The notes under the pieces were generated by a model that searched no databases, had not been told where the DNA came from, and worked only from the letters and a program-made list of their open reading frames with translations. From Candidatus Cloacimonadota bacterium (GTDB lineage Bacteria; Cloacimonadota; Cloacimonadia; Cloacimonadales; Cloacimonadaceae): a stretch of 10,550 nt of DNA. The stretch's first letter is position 1; every line of letters begins with the position of its first letter. Positions 1 to 7,245 of this stretch are shown one piece after another. A program made the position numbers and the translations under genes. The stretch is from contig JALOBT010000064.1 in NCBI GenBank assembly GCA_023228125.1, positions 1 through 10,550 of the forward strand. The letters run 5' to 3'.

Positions 1-219
1 GGGTTGTAGGGGTTTTGGGCGAAAACCCAAGTCCTGCGTATGTGGGTTGTAGGGGTTTTGGGCGAAAACCCAAGTCCTGAATATGAATGATGATGATGAT
101 AGAACACAGGTCGGGCGGATCGAAAGGATTTGTTGGATTAAAAAGGTAGGGGTTTTGGGCGAAAACCCAAGTCCTGCATATGAATGATGATGATGATAGA
201 ACACAGGTCGGGCGGATCG
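1..219 (+). repeat. Repeat A array: three hairpin-forming direct copies
   Basis: Three copies of a 31-36 bp sequence lie in the same orientation at 1-36, 44-79 and 146-176. The core GGGTTTT-GGGCG-AAAACCC can fold into a 7-bp stem with a 5-nt loop. Copies 1 and 2 are identical over 36 bp and separated by 7 bp. Copies 2 and 3 belong to a larger 74-bp direct duplication (49-122 and 146-219, one mismatch, at 80/177). That unit also contains a GATGATGATGAT run and the tail ending GGGCGGATCG. The period between these two units is 97 bp. The array runs off the left edge of the window, so its full size is unknown. An inverted relative lies at 8788-8850. The spacing is too short and irregular for CRISPR. 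Confidence 0.9.
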
Positions 220-220
220 T

Positions 221-300
221 GTGAGTCTTGAAGTCCAAAGTGCCGCTAAGCTTATGGTAAATTGATAGTTATCTTAGGCACTTTGAACTCCAAGACTCAC
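221..300. repeat. Repeat B copy 1: 80-bp near-palindromic element
   Basis: The 24-bp ends are inverted repeats matching at 22 of 24 positions: the left end starts GTGAGTCTTG and the right end finishes CAAGACTCAC. Inside, CTAAG and CTTAG extend the stem past a 2-nt bulge, leaving a loop of about 22 nt. Positions 227-300 are identical, base for base, to 8690-8763 in the same direction. There is no coding capacity. Size, terminal inverted repeats and repetition resemble a miniature inverted-repeat transposable element or a REP-like element. No transposase is visible nearby, so mobility is inferred. Confidence 0.85.
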
Positions 301-393
301 AGCTTTCATGTAAACGACACAGGAACATTCACTGTTTTGCATGATAAACTATCCAAGGGTGCCATGTCAATTCTGAGGAATAGATTGTAGAAA

Positions 394-413
394 GGGTGCT
401 TCGCCCACTTTTT
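394..413 (+). terminator. Possible intrinsic terminator
   Basis: GGGTG and CGCCC form a 5-bp stem (one G-T pair) around a CTT loop. It is followed by AC and five T residues. The stem is short and no plus-strand gene is visible upstream in the window, so this may be chance. Confidence 0.25.
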
Positions 414-494
414 AGACTAGAGAATCAGCTAAGTTATTGGAGAATAATCGAAACTCGCTGAACAGTCTCCCACAAATTCATTCTCAATTCTCAA

Positions 495-558
495 TTAATT
501 ATACATTCTACATCCTAAATTCTACATTAATTATACATCCTACATCCTAAATTCTACA
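495..558. repeat. Tandem repeat, 2 x 32 bp, AT-rich
   Basis: Two adjacent 32-bp copies (495-526 and 527-558) begin TTAATTATACAT and end AAATTCTACA, with one mismatch between them. They follow directly after TTCTCAA heptamer units at about 480-494. They look like part of a degenerate minisatellite tract. Confidence 0.85.
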
Positions 559-654
559 TTAACCCCAGTTCACACGACACGAGACCTGTCGAATCCGGGC
601 TGGATTGCTACACGGGAAGATTCTTTTACTGAAGGTTTTGTCCATTTGCAGCCC

Positions 655-688
655 AAGGCACTCCAAGCGAATAGCTTGATAGCGCCTT
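655..688. other. Imperfect hairpin downstream of the 707-1492 gene
   Basis: AAGGC pairs with GCCTT, CT with AG and CAAGC with GCTTG, with small bulges and a short loop (GAATA on the plus strand). It lies 19 bp past the stop codon of the minus-strand lipoprotein gene. No T-run follows on the minus strand, so it is not a classical terminator, though it could stabilise the mRNA 3' end. Adjacent TTGAACTCCAA (687-697) is shared with the right arm of repeat B, so this may be a decayed relative of that element. Confidence 0.4.
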
Positions 689-706
689 GAACTCCAAATA
701 CAGTGT

Positions 707-1492
707 TTATTTCATTTGTTGATGGAGATTTTTGGCGATTTGGTGTAGCTCAGAGGCTTCGAGCTTGGCCGGAGTTCCTTCCCCATACACCTCAGCAGCA
801 TAGGAGAAGCCACTGAAGGCTACTCTATTGCTTTTTTCAAAATTCATTTGTGCCAGCAACATGTTGTATTGTGTATGCGGGCCATAGCTTTCTACTGTAT
901 TTGCCGGGAATGTAAATGTCCGGGCAGATGCATCGATAGCTTTTTCCCAATCATCATAATCATCATCGCCCTCGCCTTCTGAGGAGAGGCTTACGACCTG
1001 AAAATTGTTGTTCCCCGCCATTTCCCAGCTCATGGTAGCAGAGCTTGCAGGATCAAAGACAGATGGGAAAGTTGCATCGGGTTGATAGGGCATTCTCATG
1101 GATTTGGAGGCAACAGTGTCATCGTTTTTCTTGAATACCATACTATACTCTGTGCCAGGCTCCAGTTCTGCCATAGCATAGAAAGACCATTCGCCACCAT
1201 AGTTTCCACCCCAAAATTCATGAGTCTCGCCGTTTAAGCTAATAGTAAAGGTATCCTCTTCCGAGATCGCGGAGTTTTCGCCCAGCCAATCTGCCCAGAT
1301 CATATATTCTGAGGCTCTGCCATCTGAGGAATAATCCATAAAATAGATATCCCAATCGTAATTTGAGGGGGTGATATCCGGAATGCCGGTTATTCCACCA
1401 TCGTCGTCATCTTTGTCTTTTTTGCACCCGCTAAAGAGCAGGAACGCTGAGACCAGCACCAGTAGTAGTATAATTGTTAGTTTCTTCATCAT
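707..1492 (-). CDS. Predicted lipoprotein, unknown function
   Basis: This encodes 261 residues I do not assign to a named family. The N-terminus is a clear lipoprotein signal: MMKK, a hydrophobic run (about 5-20) and the lipobox LFSGC with the acylated cysteine at residue 23. A short charged linker follows (KKDKDDDDGG). An outer-membrane or periplasmic-face anchor is likely. The mature part is rich in aromatic, acidic and Ser/Gly residues (for example WGGNYGGEW near 93-101), suggesting a beta-rich fold. A second acidic cluster, EGEGDDDYDDWE, lies near 172-183. The start is supported by AAAGGAG about 5 bases upstream; two consecutive ATG codons are both possible. It lies 65 bp after the last shape-operon gene on the same strand. 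It may be read through from that operon or have its own promoter, since the gap holds a hairpin. Confidence 0.8.
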   Translation of the reverse strand: MMKKLTIILLLVLVSAFLLFSGCKKDKDDDDGGITGIPDITPSNYDWDIYFMDYSSDGRASEYMIWADWLGENSAISEEDTFTISLNGETHEFWGGNYGGEWSFYAMAELEPGTEYSMVFKKNDDTVASKSMRMPYQPDATFPSVFDPASSATMSWEMAGNNNFQVVSLSSEGEGDDDYDDWEKAIDASARTFTFPANTVESYGPHTQYNMLLAQMNFEKSNRVAFSGFSYAAEVYGEGTPAKLEASELHQIAKNLHQQMK

Positions 1493-1504
1493 AATCTCCT
1501 TTAG

Positions 1505-1538
1505 ATTATTAATAATGACCAGACGGCCTGACTGGCCG
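1505..1538. promoter_or_regulatory. Intergenic hairpin and palindrome between two lipoprotein genes
   Basis: CGGCC (1524-1528) pairs with GGCCG (1534-1538) around a TGACT loop. Next to it lies the perfect 12-bp palindrome ATTATTAATAAT (1505-1516). Read on the minus strand, the hairpin follows the stop codon of the 1558-2151 gene and precedes the ribosome site of the 707-1492 gene. It could be a weak terminator, a processing site or an operator. No T-run is present. Confidence 0.3.
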
Positions 1539-1557
1539 GAATGATCAAGTTCTTTTC

Positions 1558-2151
1558 TTAGTCTATCTTAAAGCCATGAACTTCCCAGCAGCCGGCATCG
1601 TCCAACCAGACAGAGCCTTCCTCAAAGGGAGGAATGTGGATGGACAATCTACCCCAGCTCACTTTGGGACGCAGGAATCCAGCACTTACGGCCAGGCGGT
1701 TCCAGCCTTCGGATAGACGCGTTTTAGCTTTGAAACGATTGGTGATCTTGCCATCCTCGCGGAAGGTGATCATTTGCATATCGATCTGCACAGGACGAGA
1801 GCTATCGCTATTGATCATCACTCTGGAGTAATATCCGCCATAGCGGCGCACCTTAAAGGGATCTGAGATCAGGATTATATCGCGGTCTGAGGCTGAAATC
1901 TTGAGTGCTGTATCTCCTTCCAGGGAGAGGGTGGGATCGATTTTGATCTTGTCAAAATCTTTGCAGGGGGGCTCTACGTGTATATTCCAGCCACGAAGAG
2001 CTTCTTCGCCCGAGAGCGAGTATGGCGCAAAGCCAGGATTGAGTAGCAGATTCCCGCTGTCCTGAATATCCGCCTCGGTAAAAAGCAGTGACGAACTCAC
2101 GAAACAGGAGCTGAGCAGCAAGGCCACCAGCAGGCAGATCCATATTCTCAT
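1558..2151 (-). CDS. Predicted lipoprotein with carbohydrate-binding-like domain, coupled to rodA
   Basis: This is a 197-residue protein with a lipoprotein signal: MRIWICLLVALLLSSC, lipobox LSSC, cysteine 16. The mature region begins after a short linker with NLLLNPGF, then a GW near 53-54. It continues through alternating strand-like segments and ends SVWLDDAGCWEV. The N-P-G-F opening, the central SLEGDTALKIS strand and the closing W-L-D-D strand resemble the CBM4/9-like or galactose-binding jelly-roll fold of carbohydrate-binding modules. That is a pattern match by eye, not a search result. Its ATG overlaps the rodA stop in ATGA (2148-2151), implying translational coupling. Such a lipoprotein could bind glycan, possibly peptidoglycan or a surface polysaccharide, in the elongation complex. 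That role is inference. The gene has no standard name. Confidence 0.75.
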   Translation of the reverse strand: MRIWICLLVALLLSSCFVSSSLLFTEADIQDSGNLLLNPGFAPYSLSGEEALRGWNIHVEPPCKDFDKIKIDPTLSLEGDTALKISASDRDIILISDPFKVRRYGGYYSRVMINSDSSRPVQIDMQMITFREDGKITNRFKAKTRLSEGWNRLAVSAGFLRPKVSWGRLSIHIPPFEEGSVWLDDAGCWEVHGFKID

Positions 2152-3380
2152 TTAATAAAACCTCTTTCATTTAGATATTTCAGGATGACAGCCACCGAAA
2201 TGGTGTTGATCATAAGGTTCGAGCCCCCATAACTTATGAAGGGCAAGGGAATCCCCGTAGCCGGTACCAAACCTATGTTCATCCCGATATTGATGAAAGT
2301 CTGAAACATAAGATAAGCCATTATACCAGCAGTGGCAACCTTTCTTTCACGAACTTTCAATTGGACAACATTGTGGATTAAGCGAGTAAAGAAGGCGAAA
2401 AACAGCAAGATTATGAACATAGAGCCCACAAAGCCAAATTCTTCCCCGATCACCGAAAAGATGAAGTCTGTGTGATGCTCCGGCAGGAAATTCATGTTCT
2501 TTTGTGTGCCCAGCAGCCAGCCCTTGCCGGTCAAAGAACCGCTGCCAATGGCGATCTTGGCCTGGATGATCTGATATCCTGCACCCAAGGGATCGCGAGT
2601 GGGATCCATAAAGGTGAGAATGCGGTTTTGCTGATAGTCCTTGAGCCCCATCCAGAAAACAGGCGTAATCAGAGCTATGAAGGTATTGATGATGCTGGCC
2701 ACGGTAATCGCCACCCAGGAAAGCCGTGCCCGCAGGAGCAGGAGGATCAAGATGGCTATCCAGATCACAATGCCCAGCCAATGCAGCGATGCCACCAGCG
2801 AAACCACCGGGGAAATCATGAGTAAAATGAAGAAAAGGGGAACTTCAGCCGCAATTAACATGGCCATCAAGCTCGCCCAAAAAACCAGATTAGTGCCAAA
2901 ATCCGGCTCGATCATGATCAGGACCATCGGCACGATCATGATGCTAAAGCCATATAGAATTTGGCGGTATTCGCTGAGGTTTTCTTTGGTGATATAGCGT
3001 GCCACCATCAAAATTGTAAGCAGTTTTGCGCTCTCTGAAGGCTGAAAATTGACGTTTCCTATGCTGAACCAACGGTGTGAGCCACTCACAGCAGGGGTGA
3101 ACAGCACCAATATCAAAGCCAGCAGATTCAGCACAAAAGCCGGCAGAATCAGGATATCAAAAATGGGCATGGGCAGCTTCAGCAAAAAAACCGCAGCCAA
3201 AAAAGCAATGCCGGCAAAGATGATCTGCTTCCACCAGTGATTGGCGGTGATCATCTGATCGCTAATGGCGGTGGTAGAGGCCGTGAAGATCGCCACAAAG
3301 CCCATGGCAATGAGCACCACCAGCAATCCCAGGAGGACAAAATCGAACTTCTTGTGGTTAATCAGAATGAAGTGCTTCAT
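2148..3380 (-). CDS. rodA: RodA, SEDS-family peptidoglycan glycosyltransferase
   Basis: RodA polymerises lipid II into glycan strands for lateral wall growth, working with PBP2 in the inner membrane. The 410-residue protein is hydrophobic throughout, consistent with about ten membrane segments. Family hallmarks are visible: SHRWF (101-105), QPSE (113-116), EPDFGT (158-163), the long extracellular loop with MDPTRDPLGAGYQ (258-270), HTDFIFSVIGEE (303-314) and the C-terminal GLVPATGIPLPFISYGGS (370-387). Asp305 in HTDF corresponds to the acidic residue I understand to be essential in SEDS proteins. Length is normal for RodA. The start overlaps the end of mrdA by 23 bp and has AGGA at a good distance. 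Pairing with mrdA separates it from its paralogue FtsW, which usually sits in the division cluster. Confidence 0.97.
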   Translation of the reverse strand: MKHFILINHKKFDFVLLGLLVVLIAMGFVAIFTASTTAISDQMITANHWWKQIIFAGIAFLAAVFLLKLPMPIFDILILPAFVLNLLALILVLFTPAVSGSHRWFSIGNVNFQPSESAKLLTILMVARYITKENLSEYRQILYGFSIMIVPMVLIMIEPDFGTNLVFWASLMAMLIAAEVPLFFILLMISPVVSLVASLHWLGIVIWIAILILLLLRARLSWVAITVASIINTFIALITPVFWMGLKDYQQNRILTFMDPTRDPLGAGYQIIQAKIAIGSGSLTGKGWLLGTQKNMNFLPEHHTDFIFSVIGEEFGFVGSMFIILLFFAFFTRLIHNVVQLKVRERKVATAGIMAYLMFQTFINIGMNIGLVPATGIPLPFISYGGSNLMINTISVAVILKYLNERGFIK

Positions 3381-5244
3381 CGTTTTCCTGCTTTAACTCT
3401 GGCTCGGCCTCAAGAGGGTCCTGCGCCTGCGGCTCTTCCTGAGCCAGGTCCTCGGCACTCCTGAATTGCGGAGGGAGCACTGCCGGACGTCTGATATCTT
3501 CGATATTACCCATATAAAAGTCAAAGATCTGCCTGGCTACGGGAGCTGCCATAGCCGCGCCGCCTCCGGCATTTTCCATAAATACGGTTACGGCAATTTC
3601 CGGTTTATCGGTCACGATATATCCACAAAACCAGGCGTGAGTCTTTTTGCCCATGAAGTTTTCGGCCGAACCGGTCTTGCCAAAAGTCCTGGCTTTGGGC
3701 ACCTGCACACTGCGCGCTGTGCCATAAGGGCTATTGCACACGGCAAAGAGTCCTTCCTGGATGATTCTGAGCTCGCTTTGGCTCATGGGAAGCTGCTTCT
3801 TTTGAGTTCTTTCCACCTGCTCTCGCGTGAGGCGTCCCCGTCCCACGGTCTGTTTCAGCAAATGCGGGGTAATCCAGGTGCCACCATTGGCCAGCGCAGC
3901 AAAAAAGGCATTCATCTGCAGCGGGGTAGTCAGGACTTCACCTTGTCCGATGCTGAGATTTACCTTGTGACCGATGATGCCCACATTGCGCCCAAAAGTC
4001 TTTCTATACCAAGCTGTATCGGGGAAAAAGCCGGCGCGTTCATTGGGTAGATCTATGCCGGTTTTGGTGGCCAGATGACAGGCCAGAACGTAGGCTTTAA
4101 AATCGTCCAGGCGCAGCTTCAGGGAGAGATCATAAAAGAAGACATCACAGGATCGCATCAGGGCTTCCGCCACATTGCTGGTGCCGTGACCGGAGTGATC
4201 CCAACAGCGGAAAAAGCGGTTTCCCACCTGGAATCCTCCCACGCAAGGACTGAGCCGGGTATATTGGTCTATCACCTTTTTTTGCAGCCCCAAGCCCGCA
4301 GTGATGGGTTTGAAGACAGAGCCAGGAGGATAAGTGGCATGGATCACCCTATCCATCAAGGGCTTGGCCTCGCTATTCAGCTCCTCCCAAATCTCTGGGG
4401 TGATGCGTTGCATAAAGAGATTGGGATCATAATCTGGCTTGCTGATATAGGCCAGGATTCCCCCGCTGCTGATATCGCTTACCACTATTGTGCCTTTGAT
4501 GCCGGCGGGAAAAACCCGATTCGCAAAATCCTGCAATTCGTTATCGATGGTGAGCACCAGAGAAAGCCCGTTCAAAGGCTCGATGTATCCACCCTTTTGG
4601 AAGAGCCCCAGGGATCTGCCTTGAGCGTCCACCTGCACCACTTCGCGTCCGTCCTGCCCTCTGACCAGCACTTCATAATAACGTTCCAGCCCGGTCTTGC
4701 CGATATAGCTATTGATGGAATAATCTTCTTCTTCATAGCGTTCATACTCGCTTTCATTGATTCGTCCTACATAGCCGGTGAAATGATTGGGATACAGATA
4801 ATCGCGGGTAGAGCCGATGCGGAAGACCAGCTCTGGAAAGTAATTCAGATGTTCGCTCACACTCAGCATTTTCTCAAAGGGCACGTTATCCACCACCAGG
4901 ATTTCTTCATAGGTACGAAACCTCTGATTCAATACCATTTCGGTGATTTCTTCCACGGTGAGCTCAAAATGCAGTGAGATGAATCTGGCCAAAGCGGGTA
5001 GATTTTGGATCTTGCCGCTGAGCAAATAGAGATTGTGAGAGGGGATGTTTTGCACAATGGGGCGGTATTTCTGATCATAAATCTCGCCGCGGGTGGCCGT
5101 GAGCCTGCGAATGCGCACAAAATTGCTTTCCGCCACTCTCCGATAGTGCTCGCCCTTGATCACTTGCAATCTAAAGAGGGCTATGATCAAGATTCCAAAC
5201 AGAACAATGCTGGCGATCAGAAAGACCCGGGATGATTTATTCAT
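3358..5244 (-). CDS. mrdA: Penicillin-binding protein 2 (class B PBP transpeptidase)
   Basis: PBP2 cross-links peptidoglycan during cell elongation and activates RodA. This 628-residue protein has an N-terminal membrane anchor (about 7-27), then the class B dimerisation/pedestal region opening with TRGEIYDQ (51-58), then the transpeptidase domain. Active-site motifs are intact: SxxK as SVFK (serine 309, lysine 312), the second motif SCD (365-367) in SCDVFFYDL, and KTG (523-525) in FGKTGSAE. The SxD form of the second motif is usual for PBP2. After about residue 582 there is a tail rich in Glu, Gln and Pro, probably disordered and cytologically periplasmic. The start overlaps mreD by 8 bp. The upstream ribosome site is weak, consistent with translational coupling. 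The gene precedes rodA, as in most elongasome operons. Confidence 0.97.
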   Translation of the reverse strand: MNKSSRVFLIASIVLFGILIIALFRLQVIKGEHYRRVAESNFVRIRRLTATRGEIYDQKYRPIVQNIPSHNLYLLSGKIQNLPALARFISLHFELTVEEITEMVLNQRFRTYEEILVVDNVPFEKMLSVSEHLNYFPELVFRIGSTRDYLYPNHFTGYVGRINESEYERYEEEDYSINSYIGKTGLERYYEVLVRGQDGREVVQVDAQGRSLGLFQKGGYIEPLNGLSLVLTIDNELQDFANRVFPAGIKGTIVVSDISSGGILAYISKPDYDPNLFMQRITPEIWEELNSEAKPLMDRVIHATYPPGSVFKPITAGLGLQKKVIDQYTRLSPCVGGFQVGNRFFRCWDHSGHGTSNVAEALMRSCDVFFYDLSLKLRLDDFKAYVLACHLATKTGIDLPNERAGFFPDTAWYRKTFGRNVGIIGHKVNLSIGQGEVLTTPLQMNAFFAALANGGTWITPHLLKQTVGRGRLTREQVERTQKKQLPMSQSELRIIQEGLFAVCNSPYGTARSVQVPKARTFGKTGSAENFMGKKTHAWFCGYIVTDKPEIAVTVFMENAGGGAAMAAPVARQIFDFYMGNIEDIRRPAVLPPQFRSAEDLAQEEPQAQDPLEAEPELKQENDEALHSD

Positions 5245-5731
5245 TGACCACCACGAGGCGCAAATGACTGATCAATTGCATGATAGCAAAAACAAGCAGA
5301 CTAAAAATGAGATTGTAAAAGAAGGCAGCCAAACTGAGCCAGTACAGCTTACTGTCAAATCCCCAGGATATACCAAATCCCAGCATACTGAGCAGGGCAA
5401 AGACCAGGTTGCTGCTGCCGATGGCGATGAGCTTGGCCACGACGCTATCCTGTTCAAAAGGAATTCTTAAGGTATTGATCAAAACCGCCAGCAAACAGAA
5501 TAGCAATGCGTGCATGCCAAATGTCTCCGGCAATTGGGTGTCATACATCAGCCCGATCAGAAATACCACCGGCAAAGATATCTCCTGCGGATGCTTCCAC
5601 ACCGTCGCAATCAGCCAGGGCAACAGGATCAAAGGCACAATATTGCCGATCGTGAGAGCCGACATCGCCAAAATCTGTATATACAGAAAGAGCAAACCGG
5701 CAAGAAAGGCTTTCAGTGCTTTGATCCACAT
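5237..5731 (-). CDS. mreD: MreD, rod shape-determining membrane protein
   Basis: MreD is a small integral membrane protein that joins MreC and the RodA-PBP2 pair in the elongation complex. This 164-residue protein is almost entirely hydrophobic, with about five to six membrane segments. It contains the loosely conserved GLMYDTQLPETFGMHAL region (59-75), typical of MreD, whose consensus is G-L-x-x-D ... G-x-x-x-L. The sequence family is poorly conserved, so size, hydrophobicity and position just before mrdA carry much of the assignment. Unusually, it is separated from mreC by the CofE-like gene; the gap to that gene is 4 bp. No strong ribosome site is visible, so it may depend on coupling. Confidence 0.9.
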   Translation of the reverse strand: MWIKALKAFLAGLLFLYIQILAMSALTIGNIVPLILLPWLIATVWKHPQEISLPVVFLIGLMYDTQLPETFGMHALLFCLLAVLINTLRIPFEQDSVVAKLIAIGSSNLVFALLSMLGFGISWGFDSKLYWLSLAAFFYNLIFSLLVFAIMQLISHLRLVVVNE

Positions 5732-5735
5732 AGTC

Positions 5736-6425
5736 TTAGTTCAGCACCCGCCGCACGATGCACAGGGGTGTGAGCTCATCTGCCTGACCCTGAGGATTGT
5801 CCTTCATAGCCAGCTCGATAAAGTGTTTGCTGATACCTGCTCCGCAGCCTATCATCCAGCTACCGCCGATATCATTGATATCCATGATGGCTACCGGGTA
5901 ACCCACAGCCTCGCTGAGACTTATAGCCGTTTTCATGGGCTCTTTGGGCCCCTTGATCACAGTTTCAGAATAAGGCGGAACCGGCGAAGTGCTGGCAGCA
6001 TCCACCAAAGCAGCCTGCATGCCTGCTACGCGGTAAAAATCGCCCTTGCGTCTCAAGACTTTGCCTATCGCCCCGATCGCTGCGGCAAACACAATGCGGA
6101 GCACTCCAGTCTCTTCGATGGCGCATTGCATGCTGGAGGGTGCGCGTAGTCCTATGCCATAGGGCACTTTGGCCACAAAGCGGGAGAGCAGCTTGGCCAA
6201 AAGGCTGATCCTGATCTCACTCACGGGGATGGCGCGTCCCTGAGTGATAGCCATGGGGCTTTCGCTGATGGTGAGAATGTCGCCCTTTTTCATCAGAGGC
6301 AGCGCGTAAGTCCGGATGATCTGCGCCATATCGTCCTGGGGGCTGAGAATATGAGTCTTGATCGGGATGCGTTCAAAGCTCTGTCCATAGATTGTGATGA
6401 ACGGACTTTTCTGTTTTTTTGCCAT
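5736..6425 (-). CDS. CofE-like protein (F420-0:gamma-glutamyl ligase family), inside the mre operon
   Basis: This 229-residue protein matches the bacterial branch of the coenzyme F420-0:L-glutamate ligase (CofE/FbiB N-domain) family. Recognisable pieces are PIKTHIL (21-27), DDMAQII (31-37), KKGDILTISESPMAITQGRA (46-65), the VPYGIGL segment (87-93), VLRIVFAAAIGAI (108-120), the Pro-rich STSPVPPYSETVI with KGP (135-150), MDINDIGG (171-178) and KDNPQGQADELTP (198-210). CofE adds glutamate to F420-0 through a gamma-linked amide. This branch occurs in bacteria not known to make F420, and its substrate is, to my knowledge, unestablished. No F420 gene is nearby. There is no signal peptide or membrane segment, so it should be cytoplasmic. 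It starts 1 bp after mreC with AAAGGA upstream and ends 4 bp before mreD, so it is embedded in the operon. A role in wall or precursor metabolism is inference. Confidence 0.85.
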   Translation of the reverse strand: MAKKQKSPFITIYGQSFERIPIKTHILSPQDDMAQIIRTYALPLMKKGDILTISESPMAITQGRAIPVSEIRISLLAKLLSRFVAKVPYGIGLRAPSSMQCAIEETGVLRIVFAAAIGAIGKVLRRKGDFYRVAGMQAALVDAASTSPVPPYSETVIKGPKEPMKTAISLSEAVGYPVAIMDINDIGGSWMIGCGAGISKHFIELAMKDNPQGQADELTPLCIVRRVLN

Positions 6426-6426
6426 T

Positions 6427-7182
6427 TTAATTCCTTTCTTTCAGGATATATACGTGTTCCAAATTTTCTACCAGGGTAAAAGCGGTGATTTCCGCAGAGA
6501 TAAACAGATTGTCGGTAGATTCCCGGATGCGGCTGATCGTCCCCACTGGATAACCCTTGGGGTACAATCTGGATAGATTTGAAGTTACGATGGTATCACC
6601 AGCGGCAATTTCGGAGCCCAGCTTCACCAGATTCATCGAAATCGTGCCCGCAATATCGGATTGCAAGATGCCTTGCACAGAGGTTCTTTGGTCCATCACC
6701 GGCACCTGAAAGCGGGGACTGGAAAAAGGCAGAATGATGCTGTATGTATCTGTCACACTTACGATCTTGCCCACAATGCCAGGCCCGGAGATCACCGCAG
6801 AACCTGCTGCGATGCCATGCATTCTCCCCTTGTTCACGATCAGATTGCGCTCTTGAAATTGTCCCGAAAAGCCGATCACTTCAGCCAATTCAAATTCCAC
6901 TTCCGGGGTGATACATGAGACAGACGCTACATCCAGATATTCCTTCAGTTCGTTTTGCAAGGCAAGATTTTGCAGGGTGCTTTCGGTGATCTGAGAGCGC
7001 AGGATAAAGTTCTCTTTCTGCAAAGCCTGATTGCTCTCTATCGCCTTCAGGGAATGCACAAAAGGGAAAAACAGGGTTCGGCCAAAAAAGGCTGCCTTTG
7101 CCGCACGTATCTCTCTGCTGCCGATCAACATCGCAATCGACAAGATGATGAGAACCACGGGCAGTATATACTTCTTGTACAT
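6427..7182 (-). CDS. mreC: MreC, rod shape-determining protein
   Basis: MreC is a bitopic inner-membrane protein whose periplasmic part contacts PBP2 and forms the elongasome scaffold. The 251 residues contain a membrane segment (about 5-21), a periplasmic coiled coil (about 47-84) and then the beta-domain. Conserved patterns include NKGRMHGIAAGSAVI (117-131), GIVGKIVSV (135-143) and GDTIVTSNLSRLYPKGYPVG (195-214). It is slightly shorter than many MreC proteins, without a C-terminal extension. The start has AAGG about 6 bases upstream. The 63-bp gap to mreB contains a weak hairpin (AGGGC 7206-7210 with GCCCT 7223-7227) that might modulate the ratio of MreB to the downstream proteins. Without a T-run it is not a convincing terminator. 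Confidence 0.95.
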   Translation of the reverse strand: MYKKYILPVVLIILSIAMLIGSREIRAAKAAFFGRTLFFPFVHSLKAIESNQALQKENFILRSQITESTLQNLALQNELKEYLDVASVSCITPEVEFELAEVIGFSGQFQERNLIVNKGRMHGIAAGSAVISGPGIVGKIVSVTDTYSIILPFSSPRFQVPVMDQRTSVQGILQSDIAGTISMNLVKLGSEIAAGDTIVTSNLSRLYPKGYPVGTISRIRESTDNLFISAEITAFTLVENLEHVYILKERN

Positions 7183-7245
7183 GGCCTTGCTTAGCTGGGC
7201 TCTTTAGGGCACCATCGATATAGCCCTGAAAGCTTTTCTTTCCGC

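Larger units (their letters stand above)
301..706. other. Non-coding stretch with short repeats
   Basis: I see no credible gene here. It holds a possible terminator hairpin (394-413), heptamer-like TTCTCAA units (about 480-494), a 2 x 32 bp tandem repeat (495-558), a degenerate copy (576-598) of the GACACGAGAC motif also found at 9114-9217, and an imperfect hairpin (655-688). Nothing distinctive was found in 301-390 or 414-475. Confidence 0.7.

Noticed and set aside
1..79. Integron attC sites in repeat A
   Set aside because: The hairpin is suggestive, but no GTTRRRY/RYYYAAC core pair is present and there are no cassettes or integrase.
1..176. CRISPR array
   Set aside because: Repeats are 31-36 bp, but spacers are 7 bp and about 67 bp, and the latter is itself repeated. 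No cas genes are present.
4075..4977. 300-residue plus-strand open frame opposite mrdA
   Set aside because: It lies wholly within the antisense of a conserved PBP2 gene with all active-site motifs. Similar long antisense frames occur opposite mreB, mreC and rodA.
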